The position numbers and the translations under genes were made by a program. Below the pieces are notes generated by a model. That model was not told the DNA's origin, did not search any database, and saw nothing but the letters and a program-made list of their open reading frames with translations. From Liolophura sinensis (Eukaryota; Mollusca; Polyplacophora; Chitonida; Chitonidae), in the NCBI RefSeq assembly GCF_032854445.1, contig NC_088305.1, positions 21,490,955 to 21,554,954 of the forward strand: 64,000 bases of DNA, read 5' to 3'. Positions 44,201-51,201 of this stretch are shown in pieces. Every line of letters starts with the position of its first letter. Within the stretch, counting starts at the first letter, position 1.

Positions 44201-47200
44201 GCTTTGATAGGATGATTTTTGTTTTCCAGCACAAATACTTGTCATACTCGGCATACTTACGTTGTCCTTGAGATTGAGGCTGCCTGGTAATTGCAAGGCC
44301 ATTTCCTGTGCCACCTCCATCTTTCTAAGGATAACGGCCTTTGTCAGGGGAGGTAACCCAGTCCTGTCATATGCCTCACACAGCTCCTTATTTTCCTGTA
44401 GTAACTCTATTACACCAGTGTTGCCTTCCTCAACAGCCTTGTGAACACTGGCGATTTTCTCCTAAAGGTGGAAAAGAAAATGTTTGTATGAATAATGACT
44501 TCCATGTGGCTGTGATGGTGCAGTAATTATTTAGCAAGAACATTTAGCAAGAACATAGACGGATTAGAAGGCCTTTGAAAGTAAAACCAGTACTGGTTAG
44601 AAATAAAAGTAGCGAAAAAAAAAACAAGGAAATGTGACATATTTCACGGACAGGTACCTTGTATTCTGACAGCTTTTCCATGAATTCCGCTGCCTCTACA
44701 GATGTTTCCCTGACATCGTCTGCGCTGACAGGATACCAGCTCCAGCCAGATAACACTAGACTCCTTATCTTCTCCACCTCACCTTCCAGAATGCGGCTGC
44801 GAACTTTAGCCTTTAAAGCATTCTCGGCTTCCTCAGAGTAGTCGTGGACATAGATAAGCTCCAGTACGGAATAACCATTTTCATCGCGCTGGGTGAAATC
44901 GTCCATTTTGTCTAGCAGAGCGGTGAATATAGAGGGTGCTGCATTGATGCTGACTGCCAAATGCAGCAGGGTCTGTCCGTTCATCCCGCGGAGGTTTGCA
45001 TCCTCTCCAGAGTTTAACAGGCTCATCACTTCCTCAGGGTTATTCCCCTTTACTGCCAGGTAGAGCTTTGAGCCTGGCTTTTCTTCAGCGGGTTCTGCCT
45101 GTGTGTCCTTGTCATTTTCCATCTGTGCTTTTTCCTCTGTGGTTTCTTGCTGTGCTTTTTCCTCTGTGGTTTCCTGGTGTGCTTTTTCCTCTGTGGTTTC
45201 CTGCTGTGCTTCCTCTATGATCTCCTCTCTTTTCCTTTCAGTTTCTTGCTCTGGTTCCTCCATGGCTTCCGGCTGTGTTTCCTCTGCAGTTTCCTTCACA
45301 GCATCCTGCTCATTTTCCTGTCGTGTTTCCTCTGTAATGTTATTTGTGGATTCCTGTTGCGTTTCTTGTGCGGTTTCCTCTGTAACGTTATTTGTGGATT
45401 CCTGTTGTGTTTCCTCTGTAATGTTATTTGTGGATTCCTGTTGTGTTTCCTCTGTAGATTCCTCTTGTATAGGAGTTTCCTCTTTGATTTCCTGTTGTGT
45501 TTCCTCTGTAGCTTCCTCTTGGATAGGATTTTCCTCTTTGGTTTCCTGTTGTGTTTCCTCTGTGGCTTCCTCTTGGATAGGATTTTCCTCTTTGGTTTCC
45601 TGTTGTGTTTGATTTTCCTCTATGGTTTCTTCCGACATAACTGTCTTGTCCATTTCTTGTTCAGATGCCATTTCTTCCTCTACTACAAGGAAAATAAAAG
45701 ATCTTGAAATTATATCTTGTACAAGACTTTGAATAAAACAGCTATAAAGCCACACATTATTGTAATGTACAGATTGTTTCTCCCTCCCAAACACAACCCC
45801 CTACTGCCTTTCACAGCTTTTTATTTGTATATATAAAGCTTTGAATAATTGCTTTTTTCCTAATAGATATAAATTTACAAAGCTCATGTATTTTGTTGTA
45901 AAAATGTGTAATTTGCAAGTCTGGATAATTTTCACAGTTTCAGTGCATGTGATAAGTTTTCATAACATGTACACGGATATTAAAGTTTAGTTGAGCTATG
46001 ATTGGTAACAGTAACAATATGCTACAGGTCCTTTGATGCTCCACATCGGGTACAGCATTTTAGCATGTGTACATCCAAGCTCTTTGATCATGTATACTGT
46101 TGCCATATTGTAGATATGTAGATTTGTGTCAGTGCAATATTCTTTATACATCACTGAAAGTGAGATGACCACAAATTATACAGATTGCCTGCTCACTTTC
46201 TGCCTTAATGCTGATTAAGAAAAGCAAACTTTTATCAAAATATCCTGATTGATGAAGTTTTACCTGAGATTAATCTTGCTAATCCTCTGTCGGTGTGTTA
46301 ATCCCCGCTGTCTCTCACGCATGTGTTTATACCAGTGTTACCCGCCGCACCTGTCGTTAACAGTGACCGTACCTGTACAGACAGGTTAATCTCCCCTACT
46401 CTACCTCAATGCCATACCTGCAGGCACCTGTAGTGGGGTGGTGGTTAAGGGGGTGTTTACCCTAGTAACCAGGTGTTGTGACTGCCTATGAGGAGCCAAC
46501 GGCTCGTTGTCTGGTGTGTGTGTAGCCACTGGAACCTTTGATAGTGTACTTAACAATGTAACAGGTCTGGCTGAGGAGGCTTCAGAGTGGTGGGGGTGGG
46601 GTTGGGGGGGTTGTCAGTATACCAGTTCACACAGGTGTGTCAAAGCACCTGTACTCACTACAATACTGCTCTTGTTATCTTGCATAATACTGAACAGGGT
46701 TAGTGTTACTTGTACATACAATGCTTAGAACCCAGGAGGGGAGGGGGCTAAGATTGCTGTAGAAGTGGACAAAAAGTTTGAACTCGTAAATTTACCTAGG
46801 CACACACTGTGTGTTTCTATAAACACTTCTCTTCACCTACAAGCATTCCATTTTGGCTATGATACTGTATTGATTCTGCTTTTGTGGATTTAGTAGTCCT
46901 TTTTTTACCATGCTCAGATACGTGTGTATTTGTGGTGAATTTCTGGAGCTAATCATTTTGTATACAAAAATGTTCTTGGAGCCTGTAAGGCATATTTAAA
47001 ATTTGAAGCATGTACTGGTATTAAGAGTTAAGAAGTTTGCTGTATGGTCAGGTGTTAGCATGGGTCAAAATTAACTATTTTTTTGCGACGACATGCAAAA
47101 TACGACATCCGATATGCCCATAGGCAACCAAAACAGCTCAATCCCTACTTGCCCTGAAGAGATTTAATGTGCCTGTGGCATGCAGATGTGATAATTACAA

Positions 47201-50200
47201 GCCATGTGTAAGGCTCATTTTACACCATGCTAAAAGAATCAGACATGTGTATTTCCTCACACCCAGCTGACAAAATGTATTAAATGAAAACACTCTGTAC
47301 ACCTATATATTTCCTCACACTCAGCTGACAAAATGTATTAAATGAAAACACTCTGTACACCTATATATTTCCTCACACCCAGCTGACAAAATGTATTAAA
47401 TGAAAACACTCTGTACACCTATATATTTCCTCACACTCAGCTGACAAAATGTATTAAATGAAAACACTCTGTACACCTATATATTTCCTCACACTCAGCT
47501 GACAAAATGTATTAAATGAAAACACTCTGTACACCTATATATTTCCTCACACTCAGCTGACAAAAATGTATTAAATGAAAACACTCTGTACACCTATATA
47601 TTTCCTCACACTCAGCTGACAAAATGTATTAAATGAAAACACTCTGTACACCTATATATTTCCTCACACTCAGCTGACAAAATGTATTAAATGAAAACAC
47701 TCTGTACACCTATATATTTCCTCACACTCAGCTGACAAAATGTATTAAATGAAAACACTCTGTACACCTATATATTTCCTCACACTCAGCTGACAAAATG
47801 TATTAAATGAAAACACTCTGTACACCTATATATTTCATCACACTCAGCTGACAAAATGTATTAAATGAAAACACTCTGTACACCTATATATTTCCTCACA
47901 CTCGGCTGACAAAATGTATTAAATGAAAACACTCTGTACACCTATATATTTCCTCACACTCGGCTGACAAAATGTATTAAATGAAAACACTCTGTACACC
48001 TATATATTTCCTCACACTCGGCTGACAAAATGTATTAAATGAAAACACTCTGTACACCAATATATTTCCTCACACCCAGCTGACAAAATGTATTAAATGA
48101 AAACACTCTGTACAGATATATATTTCATCACACTCAGCTGACAAAATGTATTAAATGAAAACACTCTGTACACCTATATATTTCATCACACTCAGCTGAC
48201 AAAATGTATTAAATGAAAACACTCTGTACACCTATATATTTCATCACACTCAGCTGACAAAATGTATTAAATGAAAACACTCTGTACACATATATATTTC
48301 CTCACACCCAGCTGACAGAATATATTAAATGAAAACATTCTGTACACATATATAAAATGCAACAAAAATTTGTCTAATTACATGTATGTCTTTATAGGAT
48401 GAAAGCACGTGGTATGATATGTCACATTTCAGGTATTACTGTAGCAGTGAATTCACAGTACATGTATAGGTAGACTTCATTTCCATACTACCCACAACAG
48501 TGGACAAAGAAAAAAAGAAAACGGCTGTGGTATTTTCAGATGTAATCTATATTTACATTCCTTCAAAGTCTTTACACATATGTCTTTATAATTATAACAT
48601 ATTGTGTTTGTGCCTCCTGGCAACTGACACCATAATCTTGTCTGCACCATATCTGCAGAACACCTGAGCTAAATTGAATCAAATTTAGTTTGAAGGTTAT
48701 ATGATGACAACAGGCCTGAAGATTTGATCAGCTTTTTGGACAAGTTGCATGTCGGTCCGCTCATGACTTAGTTTAGTTTGCAGGTTATATGATGACAACA
48801 GGCCTGAAGATTTGATCAGCCTTTTGGACAAGTTGCATGTCGGTCCGCTCATGACTTAGTTTAGTTTGCAGGTTATGTGATGACAACAGGCCTGAAGATT
48901 TGATCAGCTTTTTGGACAAGTTGCATGTTGGTCTGCTCATGACTTAGTTTAGTTTGCAGGTTATATGATGACAACAGGCCTGAAGATTTGATCAGCTTTT
49001 TGGACAAGTTGCATGTTGGTCTGCTCATGACTTAGTTTAGTTTGAAGGTTATATGATGACAACAGGCCTGAAGATTTGATCAGCTTTTTGGACAAGTTGC
49101 ATGTTGGTTCGCTCATGACTTAGTTTAGTTTGAAGGTTATATGATGACAACAGGCCTGAAGATTTGATCAACTTTTTGGACAAGTTGCATGTTGGTCTGC
49201 TCATGACTTAGTTTAGTTTGCAGGTTATATGATGACAACAGGCCTTAAGATTTGAGCAGCTTTTTGGACAAGTTGCATGTTGGTCTGCTCATGACTTAGT
49301 TTAGTTTGCAGGTTATATGATGACAACAGGCCTGAAGATTTGAGCAGCTTTTTGGACAAGTTGCATGTTGGTCTGCTCATGACTTAGTTTAGTTTGAAGG
49401 TAATATGATGACAACAGGCCTGAAGATTTGATCAACTTTTTGGACAAGTAGCATGTTGGTCCGCTCATGACTCTGTTTGTTAATCTTAGCATAGTAGCAG
49501 GCAATGACATTGCTTTGATGGTATCTCCTCAACTCCTGTGCCACTTTGCCAAATTCAGTCAGATTTGGTGGGAAGTGTAAAACTTAAGAGCATTAAGATT
49601 TGGTCAACTTTTGTGATATAGCAAGCTGCTTATTGGTCCATTACTGTAATTCTTCAATTCTTCGAATGTTTGCAAGGTGTTTTTTCAGACATATTCTGAA
49701 GGCGTTATTCTGTGTAGACTGATAAAATAATACTTTTTGTGAAGCCGTGAAATTGCCTCTAAAATAACATTATAAAAGTCACATTATAGTGCATAAATTG
49801 TACCGAAAATTGCCCTTTCATGTGCAAAAATGTTGAGGAATTATGGGTAGTCAGAATTCTGATATTGTAGCTGCTGATAACATTGTCTTCGTAATATATT
49901 AACATGTCTTTATGTGATAACCATTTGAACATACTGTGTAGCCATATCACATATTAGCAGTTTTAGCCTCAAATGTGTGTGCACTGTAGTGGCTCTTTGA
50001 TAGAATAAAATATTGCCAGTTACATACAGGTGAAACTCTCACCCAACGATCATGATAATTCTGTGCTGCATTCGTTTATACAAATCTGTTCTCTTTGTTT
50101 CCAGGGGGAGATTATCCAGCTCCGTCGTTCTACAATCCCGTACCATGGCAACCGATTCCAACACCAAGGTACAAAGACGACCAGAAGAAACCCAAATCTA

Positions 50201-50247
50201 AACCCAAGAAGAAGAAATATGTGTGGAATCCCAACAAATATCTGTGA
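26050..50247 (+). CDS. CCDC34: CCDC34 orthologue (coiled-coil domain-containing protein 34), gene span
   Basis: Coding exons 28,236-28,483, 32,032-32,579 and 50,105-50,247 join in phase to give 312 residues, against about 373 in human. Residues 1-82 are a disordered Ser/acidic head. Residues about 100-260 are a long charged single helix starting LLSPWEKWLVEKAQEDRQLK, the family's 'SPWE.W...K..E' entry block, with FKEWQLKKRQEERLRKR and KKFAEWCKQAENRPK ('KF.EW...A..KP') near its end. The last exon gives YPAPSFYNPVPWQPIPTP, matching the family's 'YP.P.FYNP(I/V)PW.PI'. CCDC34 is known from work on sperm flagellum formation. The stretch usually between the last two blocks ('YG...GKLTG.Y') is absent, so one short exon may be missing from the model. 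The start of the span is approximate, because the transcription start is not visible. Confidence 0.85.
26119..26148 (+). promoter_or_regulatory. Upstream ORF in the CCDC34 leader
   Basis: Nine codons plus stop (MDLSVCRLI), in a strong initiation context (acaATGG: A at -3, G at +4). If the leader exon is transcribed as inferred, scanning ribosomes meet this ATG before the CCDC34 start. Confidence 0.4.
26232..28228 (+). other. Intron 1 of CCDC34
   Basis: 2 kb, with no exon recognised. It contains a palindromic element at 27,899-28,029; otherwise AT-rich single-copy-looking sequence. Confidence 0.55.
27899..28029. mobile_element. Palindromic MITE-like element, about 130 bp
   Basis: The left end 'ctgtttcacaaagtggtcat' plus 'aatgttacac' is matched by the complement of the right end, 'cggtttctccaaggggtctt' plus 'aacgttacac' (about 24 of 29 positions). 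A non-autonomous foldback element with no coding sequence. Confidence 0.55.
28236..28483 (+). CDS. CCDC34: CCDC34 coding exon 1 (start codon)
   Basis: Residues 1-82, MSARPRPVTATVTKPEWMKA to VTPEKHDK. Disordered and Ser-rich. An acceptor lies just before the ATG ('ctgctgtag' or the 'ctcag' six bases later). Donor AA|gtaaga, phase 2. Confidence 0.78.
28602..28835. mobile_element. MITE with about 43-bp terminal inverted repeats
   Basis: The left arm 'ggtgggctttatgaaccata' ... 'taggaactctga' is mirrored by the complement of the right end, 'ggtgggcgttatgaaccata' ... 'taggaactctga'. About 234 bp, no coding sequence. The left flank is TTAAA and the right flank ATAG, so no clean target duplication. 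Confidence 0.7.
28968..29530. mobile_element. MITE with perfect 18-bp terminal inverted repeats, 563 bp
   Basis: Left end AGGAGAAGAAAATTTAAA (28,968-28,985); right end is its exact complement (29,513-29,530). The left flank ends TTAA and the right flank begins ATAG. If one more base is included on each side, a TA duplication is possible, as for Tc1/mariner-type elements. Short internal frames show no transposase. Confidence 0.75.
30590..31112. repeat. G/T-rich tandem repeat, about 24-bp unit
   Basis: Units of the form 'ggaaggtgtggttattcccc' plus 'tggt', alternating with 'ggtccccctcatggaaggtg' and longer 'gtgcactgttatggt' variants, giving higher-order groups. It ends in a run of 13 C (about 31,069-31,081). 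24 is a multiple of 3, so long frames stay open on both strands; these are not genes. Confidence 0.88.
31237..31368. mobile_element. Palindromic MITE-like element, 132 bp
   Basis: The left end 'ggggccactttaacaaag' matches the complement of the right end, 'ggggccacttttacaaaa'. The interior is a near-palindrome with 'gtacgatatt' and 'gtcgtacgcc'. No coding sequence. Confidence 0.55.
31827..31945 (+). repeat. Diverged SINE copy
   Basis: 'ttccaccataatgctggtta', 'gcgaaattcttgagtaaggc' and 'gcaaaactccaatgaaaatg' are the body and tail of the SINE. It ends about 90 bp before CCDC34 coding exon 2. Confidence 0.65.
32032..32579 (+). CDS. CCDC34: CCDC34 coding exon 2 (coiled coil)
   Basis: Residues 83-265, from acceptor 'tgtattttag' to donor GAG|gtcagt, phase 1. 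Contains SPWEKWLVEKAQ, then about 150 residues of Lys/Glu/Arg helix with repeated '(K/R)..EW..KK' spacing and KKFAEWCKQAENRP. Reading frames of up to 198 codons on the opposite strand are shadows of this helix. Confidence 0.88.
32645..32785 (+). repeat. SINE copy
   Basis: 'gtcagcaacctgtgtatggt', 'cccatcataatgctgggcga', 'agtgaaatattcttaagtac' and an 'accaatcaaatatatatata' tail. Lacks the tRNA-like head. Confidence 0.85.
33052..33122 (+). repeat. SINE 3' fragment
   Basis: Only the last third is present: 'agccgtcgtataaatgaaat', 'attcttgagtatggcgcaaa', an A run, then 'caatcaaataaatt'. Confidence 0.7.
33348..33518 (+). repeat. SINE copy
   Basis: Begins 'ccccggccttacgtgggaag' (the segment just past the tRNA head) and runs through 'gtcagcaaccggcagatggt', 'cactataatgttggccgccg' and 'gaaatattcttgagtacggt' to an AAAT tail. 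Confidence 0.88.
34266..34463 (-). CDS. Ankyrin/Dpy-30 gene, terminal coding exon
   Basis: Encodes KGKTPSDYKEDKGEIIKLRD, then a run of ten Asp and an Asn/Asp/Glu tail ending EKEDAAET and stop TGA. The first part finishes an ankyrin repeat ('G.TP.DY'); the rest is a disordered acidic C-terminus. Acceptor 'gtttttgaaa...cag' reads 'caaaaacag' on the minus strand. Confidence 0.75.
   Translation of the reverse strand, partial: KGKTPSDYKEDKGEIIKLRDETHDDDDDDDDDDNSNEKDNDNTEKDADNNDHTEETNEKEDAAET
34266..45682 (-). CDS. Ankyrin-repeat / Dpy-30 motif protein, nested antisense in CCDC34
   Basis: At least 12 coding exons (listed separately), about 950 residues. Order: residues 1-200 Glu/Gln/Thr-rich low complexity; 201-280 and 339-440 ankyrin-type repeats; about 545-590 a Dpy-30 motif (LALAEIAERRPWDPIEYLAH, then FLYKF); 592-650 a charged coiled coil; then a second ankyrin set (TALHNAVLYDHPEVTEYI, TPLHYAAALSDDLFDLLVEH) and a poly-Asp tail. 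Dpy-30/RII-type motifs form dimeric helical docks and occur in radial-spoke, adenylate-kinase and NME5-type axonemal proteins, so a ciliary role is likely but inferred. I do not recognise a named vertebrate orthologue. The start ATG has a strong context (gaaATGG) and follows an acceptor, so the leader has an upstream exon. One small exon is missing between 39,836 and 40,294, where phases do not match. Confidence 0.78.
34871..34966 (-). CDS. Ankyrin/Dpy-30 gene, penultimate coding exon
   Basis: One ankyrin repeat: LNRTPLHYAAALSDDLFDLL, then VEHGADLTVKDV, with the canonical 'TPLH.AA' and 'LL..GAD' marks. Acceptor 'ctcatttcag', donor GTG|gtaagt, phase 0 at both ends. Confidence 0.85.
35625..35830 (+). 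repeat. Dispersed repeat family V
   Basis: Shares with 56,490-56,700 the series 'gtgaatcttt(a)acc', 'agtggaatttat(g/a)catata', 'tctgtcagaatgtttcaaaa', 'gttgaagaattagggta'. Non-coding; a fragment in the opposite sense seeds the array at 9,501. Confidence 0.6.
35849..36049 (-). CDS. Ankyrin/Dpy-30 gene, coding exon with ankyrin repeat
   Basis: TKVTEVAKAVKSGVERDVRQ, then NKGRTALHNAVLYDHPEVTE, YITQTFPVSVKARDN. 'GRTALH.AV' is a clear repeat core. Acceptor 'tctgccatag', donor AAT|gtaagt, phase 0 at both ends. Confidence 0.83.
36604..36764 (-). CDS. Ankyrin/Dpy-30 gene, coding exon
   Basis: NYIANMLEGEKLAELERLLL, then EGYDKFPLILSKVSTEGLPE, EVTNFISAIPQLQ: helical sequence between ankyrin groups. Acceptor 'attttcag', donor CAG|gtgtgt. 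Joins 39,717 in phase 1. Confidence 0.75.
37165..39655. repeat. 28-bp tandem repeat array, about 89 copies
   Basis: Unit 'tattgacaatatttcagtga' plus 'ttcagtca'. Most copies differ by one or two bases, often 'gacagt' or 'gtgtttcagtgatgcag'. Marker variants recur as a block: 'cagcagttaagtcg' at 37,591, 38,039 and 38,487 gives an exact 448-bp (16-unit) period; a fourth at 39,017 is offset by 530 bp. The array fills the ankyrin-gene intron and ends about 60 bp from exon 39,717-39,836. Confidence 0.96.
39717..39836 (-). CDS. Ankyrin/Dpy-30 gene, coding exon
   Basis: SDLLALLNSGFSLADRDEHY, then RTPRDIAEEKGLDQNVEIL: the end of one ankyrin repeat and the 'R(T)P.D(I)A...G' of the next. Acceptor 'acggttccag', donor CTTG|gtaaca. 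Needs phase 1 on entry, but the preceding recognised exon ends in phase 0, so another exon must lie between. Confidence 0.72.
39837..40293 (-). other. Ankyrin-gene intron expected to hide a small exon
   Basis: The flanking exons disagree in phase (0 leaving, 1 entering). I could not find a convincing ankyrin-like segment with acceptor and donor here, so the exon is either very short or one flanking border is misread. Confidence 0.4.
40294..40426 (-). CDS. Ankyrin/Dpy-30 gene, coding exon
   Basis: AKEAILSQAPDLPTVMEETG, then EIEGSMKDKDETGQSELHRL, ADRK. 'DETGQSELHRLADR' opens an ankyrin repeat. Acceptor 'attcaatgcag', donor AAG|gtaaga. Confidence 0.75.
41207..41385 (-). CDS. Ankyrin/Dpy-30 gene, coiled-coil exon
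   Basis: ERELQQKLQDEVNERENERL followed by about 40 residues almost entirely Glu and Arg, ending LELEEQQN. A single charged helix directly after the Dpy-30 motif, an order also seen in DYDC-type proteins. Acceptor 'gttccgccag', donor AG|gtgagt. Confidence 0.82.
41896..42140 (-). CDS. Ankyrin/Dpy-30 gene, Dpy-30 exon
   Basis: ENADKLSPNLLEHDLNDKPI, then a basic stretch, then YLADNLGSALTLALAEIAER, RPWDPIEYLAHFLYKF. The 'L...L..AL..(I/V)...RP.DPIE(Y/F)LA..L' pattern is the Dpy-30/RII-like motif. Acceptor 'tttttcag', donor AAG|gtaaaa. Confidence 0.85.
42221..42490 (+). mobile_element. Diverged copy of the TTAA-flanked palindromic element
   Basis: 'aagcataaaaatgatgtaaa', 'tttcagatgaagg', 'gatatttgggaccacctttt' and 'gataatgaggatgcgatgca' follow the order found in the left arm at 50,609. 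The centre has a G run ('gggcgggggggtg'). Confidence 0.55.
42624..42837 (-). CDS. Ankyrin/Dpy-30 gene, coding exon
   Basis: QGHTAMEYKENPELLDVNKV, then VLRILQKAPVTERVKQQEGD and a Glu/Thr/Gln linker. 'G.TA.(E)Y......' closes an ankyrin repeat. Acceptor 'tggttttccag', donor AAAG|gtacag. Confidence 0.78.
43268..43560. other. Possible degenerate foldback repeat in ankyrin-gene intron
   Basis: 'gggtcctgtccacaaagttt' near the left and 'attggacccaggg' near the right resemble ends of the GGGCC/GGGTCC-type foldback elements elsewhere in the window. The inverted match is too weak to define borders. Confidence 0.25.
43567..43665 (-). CDS. Ankyrin/Dpy-30 gene, coding exon with ankyrin repeat
   Basis: LGRVALHYAASWKDEGQIYQ, then ALLDAGAVDTTDE: one 33-residue ankyrin repeat. 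Acceptor 'ttcacttcag', donor GAG|gtactt, phase 0 at both ends. Confidence 0.83.
43905..44080. repeat. 29-bp tandem repeat, about 6 degenerate copies
   Basis: Unit like 'gatagatttatgtaaccaca' plus 'tgaataaat', with length changes in the 'gaatgaatgaat' part. Lies in an ankyrin-gene intron. Confidence 0.75.
44261..44461 (-). CDS. Ankyrin/Dpy-30 gene, coding exon
   Basis: EKIASVHKAVEEGNTGVIEL, then LQENKELCEAYDRTGLPPLT, KAVILRKMEVAQEMALQLPG. Two ankyrin repeats. Acceptor 'ccacctttag', donor AAC|gtaagt, phase 0 at both ends. Confidence 0.8.
44658..45682 (-). CDS. Ankyrin/Dpy-30 gene, first coding exon (ATG at 45,671)
   Basis: MASEQEMDKTVMSEETIEEN, then about 180 residues of Glu/Gln/Thr repeats (an 18-residue unit with ETQQETKEENPIQEE occurs two to three times), then SKLYLAVKGNNPEEVMSLLN, GQTLLHLAV and further ankyrin-like sequence to KLSEYK. 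Acceptor 'ttccttgtag' lies 11 bases before the ATG; donor AAG|gtacct. Plus-strand frames of 169 and 186 codons over 45,103-45,707 are shadows of the repeats. Confidence 0.82.
45683..47245. promoter_or_regulatory. Likely promoter/leader region of the nested ankyrin/Dpy-30 gene
   Basis: The leader of the nested gene must begin upstream of 45,690 on the minus strand. The most promoter-like piece is 46,300-46,640: more GC-rich and dense in CACCTG E-box cores. It also holds 'gtttaccctagtaacc' at about 46,455, a loose RFX X-box-like palindrome (the left half does not fit the consensus). No leader exon could be fixed. Confidence 0.3.
47246..48352. repeat. 58-bp tandem repeat array, about 19 copies
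   Basis: Unit 'tatatttcctcacactcagc', 'tgacaaaatgtattaaatga', 'aaacactctgtacaccta'. Copies are almost identical; differences are single bases (cactcgg, catcaca, acaccaa) shared by neighbouring copies, so expansion is recent. Confidence 0.96.
48682..49475. repeat. 88-bp tandem repeat array, 9 copies
   Basis: Unit 'gatttgatcagctttttgga', 'caagttgcatgttggtctgc', 'tcatgacttagtttagtttg', 'caggttatatgatgacaaca', 'ggcctgaa'. Copies differ at a few positions. The last copy decays into unique sequence. Confidence 0.95.
49476..50104 (+). other. 3' end of the last CCDC34 intron
   Basis: No repeat or exon recognised. Ends in the pyrimidine-rich acceptor 'ttctctttgtttccag'. Confidence 0.5.
50105..50247 (+). 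CDS. CCDC34: CCDC34 terminal coding exon
   Basis: Residues 265-312: GDYPAPSFYNPVPWQPIPTP, then a Lys-rich tail (KPKSKPKKKKYVWNPNKYL) and TGA. 'FYNP.PW.PI' is the family's C-terminal signature. Enters in phase 1 from 32,579. Confidence 0.85.
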
Positions 50248-50830
50248 CAGTACATATATTGTACATTATTATGTATACAGTAAATCACTTACAACTTCAT
50301 GGAATTTTTTCACCGCCTAATCACCCTGATGTTTACTTAATTGGTGAAAGAGCAAGTGAAATTTATATGAACAGTAAATCACCTAACTTTATCGATTTAT
50401 ACTAACTAATCACCCTTCAGAACTACAGTTTGTGCAGGAGGGGGATTGGTTGGTGAAAAAAATTTCATGCTTTTACAGGGAATTGCCTGTATATACTGTA
50501 CGTGTATCAAGATAGATATGTATATTTTATACAATGTAAATTCATATACATGTGTCTTAACTTTATCCGTCATGGTTCTCAGGTTTTATGCACTCAGGCA
50601 AGACTTAAAGGTGCAGAAAACATAAAAAATGACATAAAGATCAGATGAAAGAGTGTGAAAAGTTATTCCTATATGTGGTCTTCAATATTTTTTCCGATTT
50701 TTCCTTAAGGAGAAAAAGACACTTGAAAATAAATTTTGTATGGTGGGTATTTGGGACCACCTTTTGGTATTTATAGTCTTTGTTTAATTATGTCATAACT
50801 GAGGATGTAACACCGGTACAATAAATATTT
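50248..50830 (+). other. CCDC34 3' UTR and candidate poly(A) signal
   Basis: The first AATAAA on the plus strand after the stop is at 50,820-50,825, inside the palindromic element that starts at 50,609. If used, the transposon supplies the transcript's end. Confidence 0.4.
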
Positions 50831-51197
50831 TTGCACTAGAATTTGTTCTTTTCAGCTAACAAATGTATTAAACCTCAGTTTGAATCATATTTATGTTTTT
50901 AATATGTTCATGAATATTATCATAATTTATGTTAAATGCATATGTTTTGATATAAACAAAAAGTTTGCATTAAAATAAATTTATTAGACAAGCATCACGT
51001 TCTTATTTAGAACATTATTATACAACAACAAAAAATACCAAAAGTTGGTCCCAAATACCCACCATACAAAAATATTTTCAAATACCCTTTCCTCTTGAAA
51101 AAAAAAAAATCCCCCAAAATATTAAAGATCATATTTGCAAATAAGTTTTGATGCTGTTTCATCTGATTTGGGAATCATTTTTATGTTTTTTTCTCCT
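50609..51197. mobile_element. Foldback DNA transposon, 589 bp, flanked by TTAA on both sides
   Basis: The arms mirror each other for about 190 bp: 'gtatggtgggtatttgggac' occurs near 50,740 and, as its complement, near 51,050. The ends read TTAA|AGG and CCT|TTAA (50,605-50,608 and 51,198-51,201), a TTAA duplication as made by piggyBac-type transposases. No coding capacity. Relatives at 18,674 and 42,221. Confidence 0.75.
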
Positions 51198-51201
51198 TTA
51201 A

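Noticed and set aside
45103..45707. Cys/Phe/Ser-rich plus-strand frames of 169 and 186 codons
   Set aside because: Antisense shadow of the Glu/Gln/Thr repeats in the first ankyrin exon, which has a start, splice sites and matching domains.
46450..46475. RFX X-box upstream of the nested gene
   Set aside because: 'gtttaccctagtaacc' has a good right half, but the left half breaks the consensus; kept only as a weak hint.
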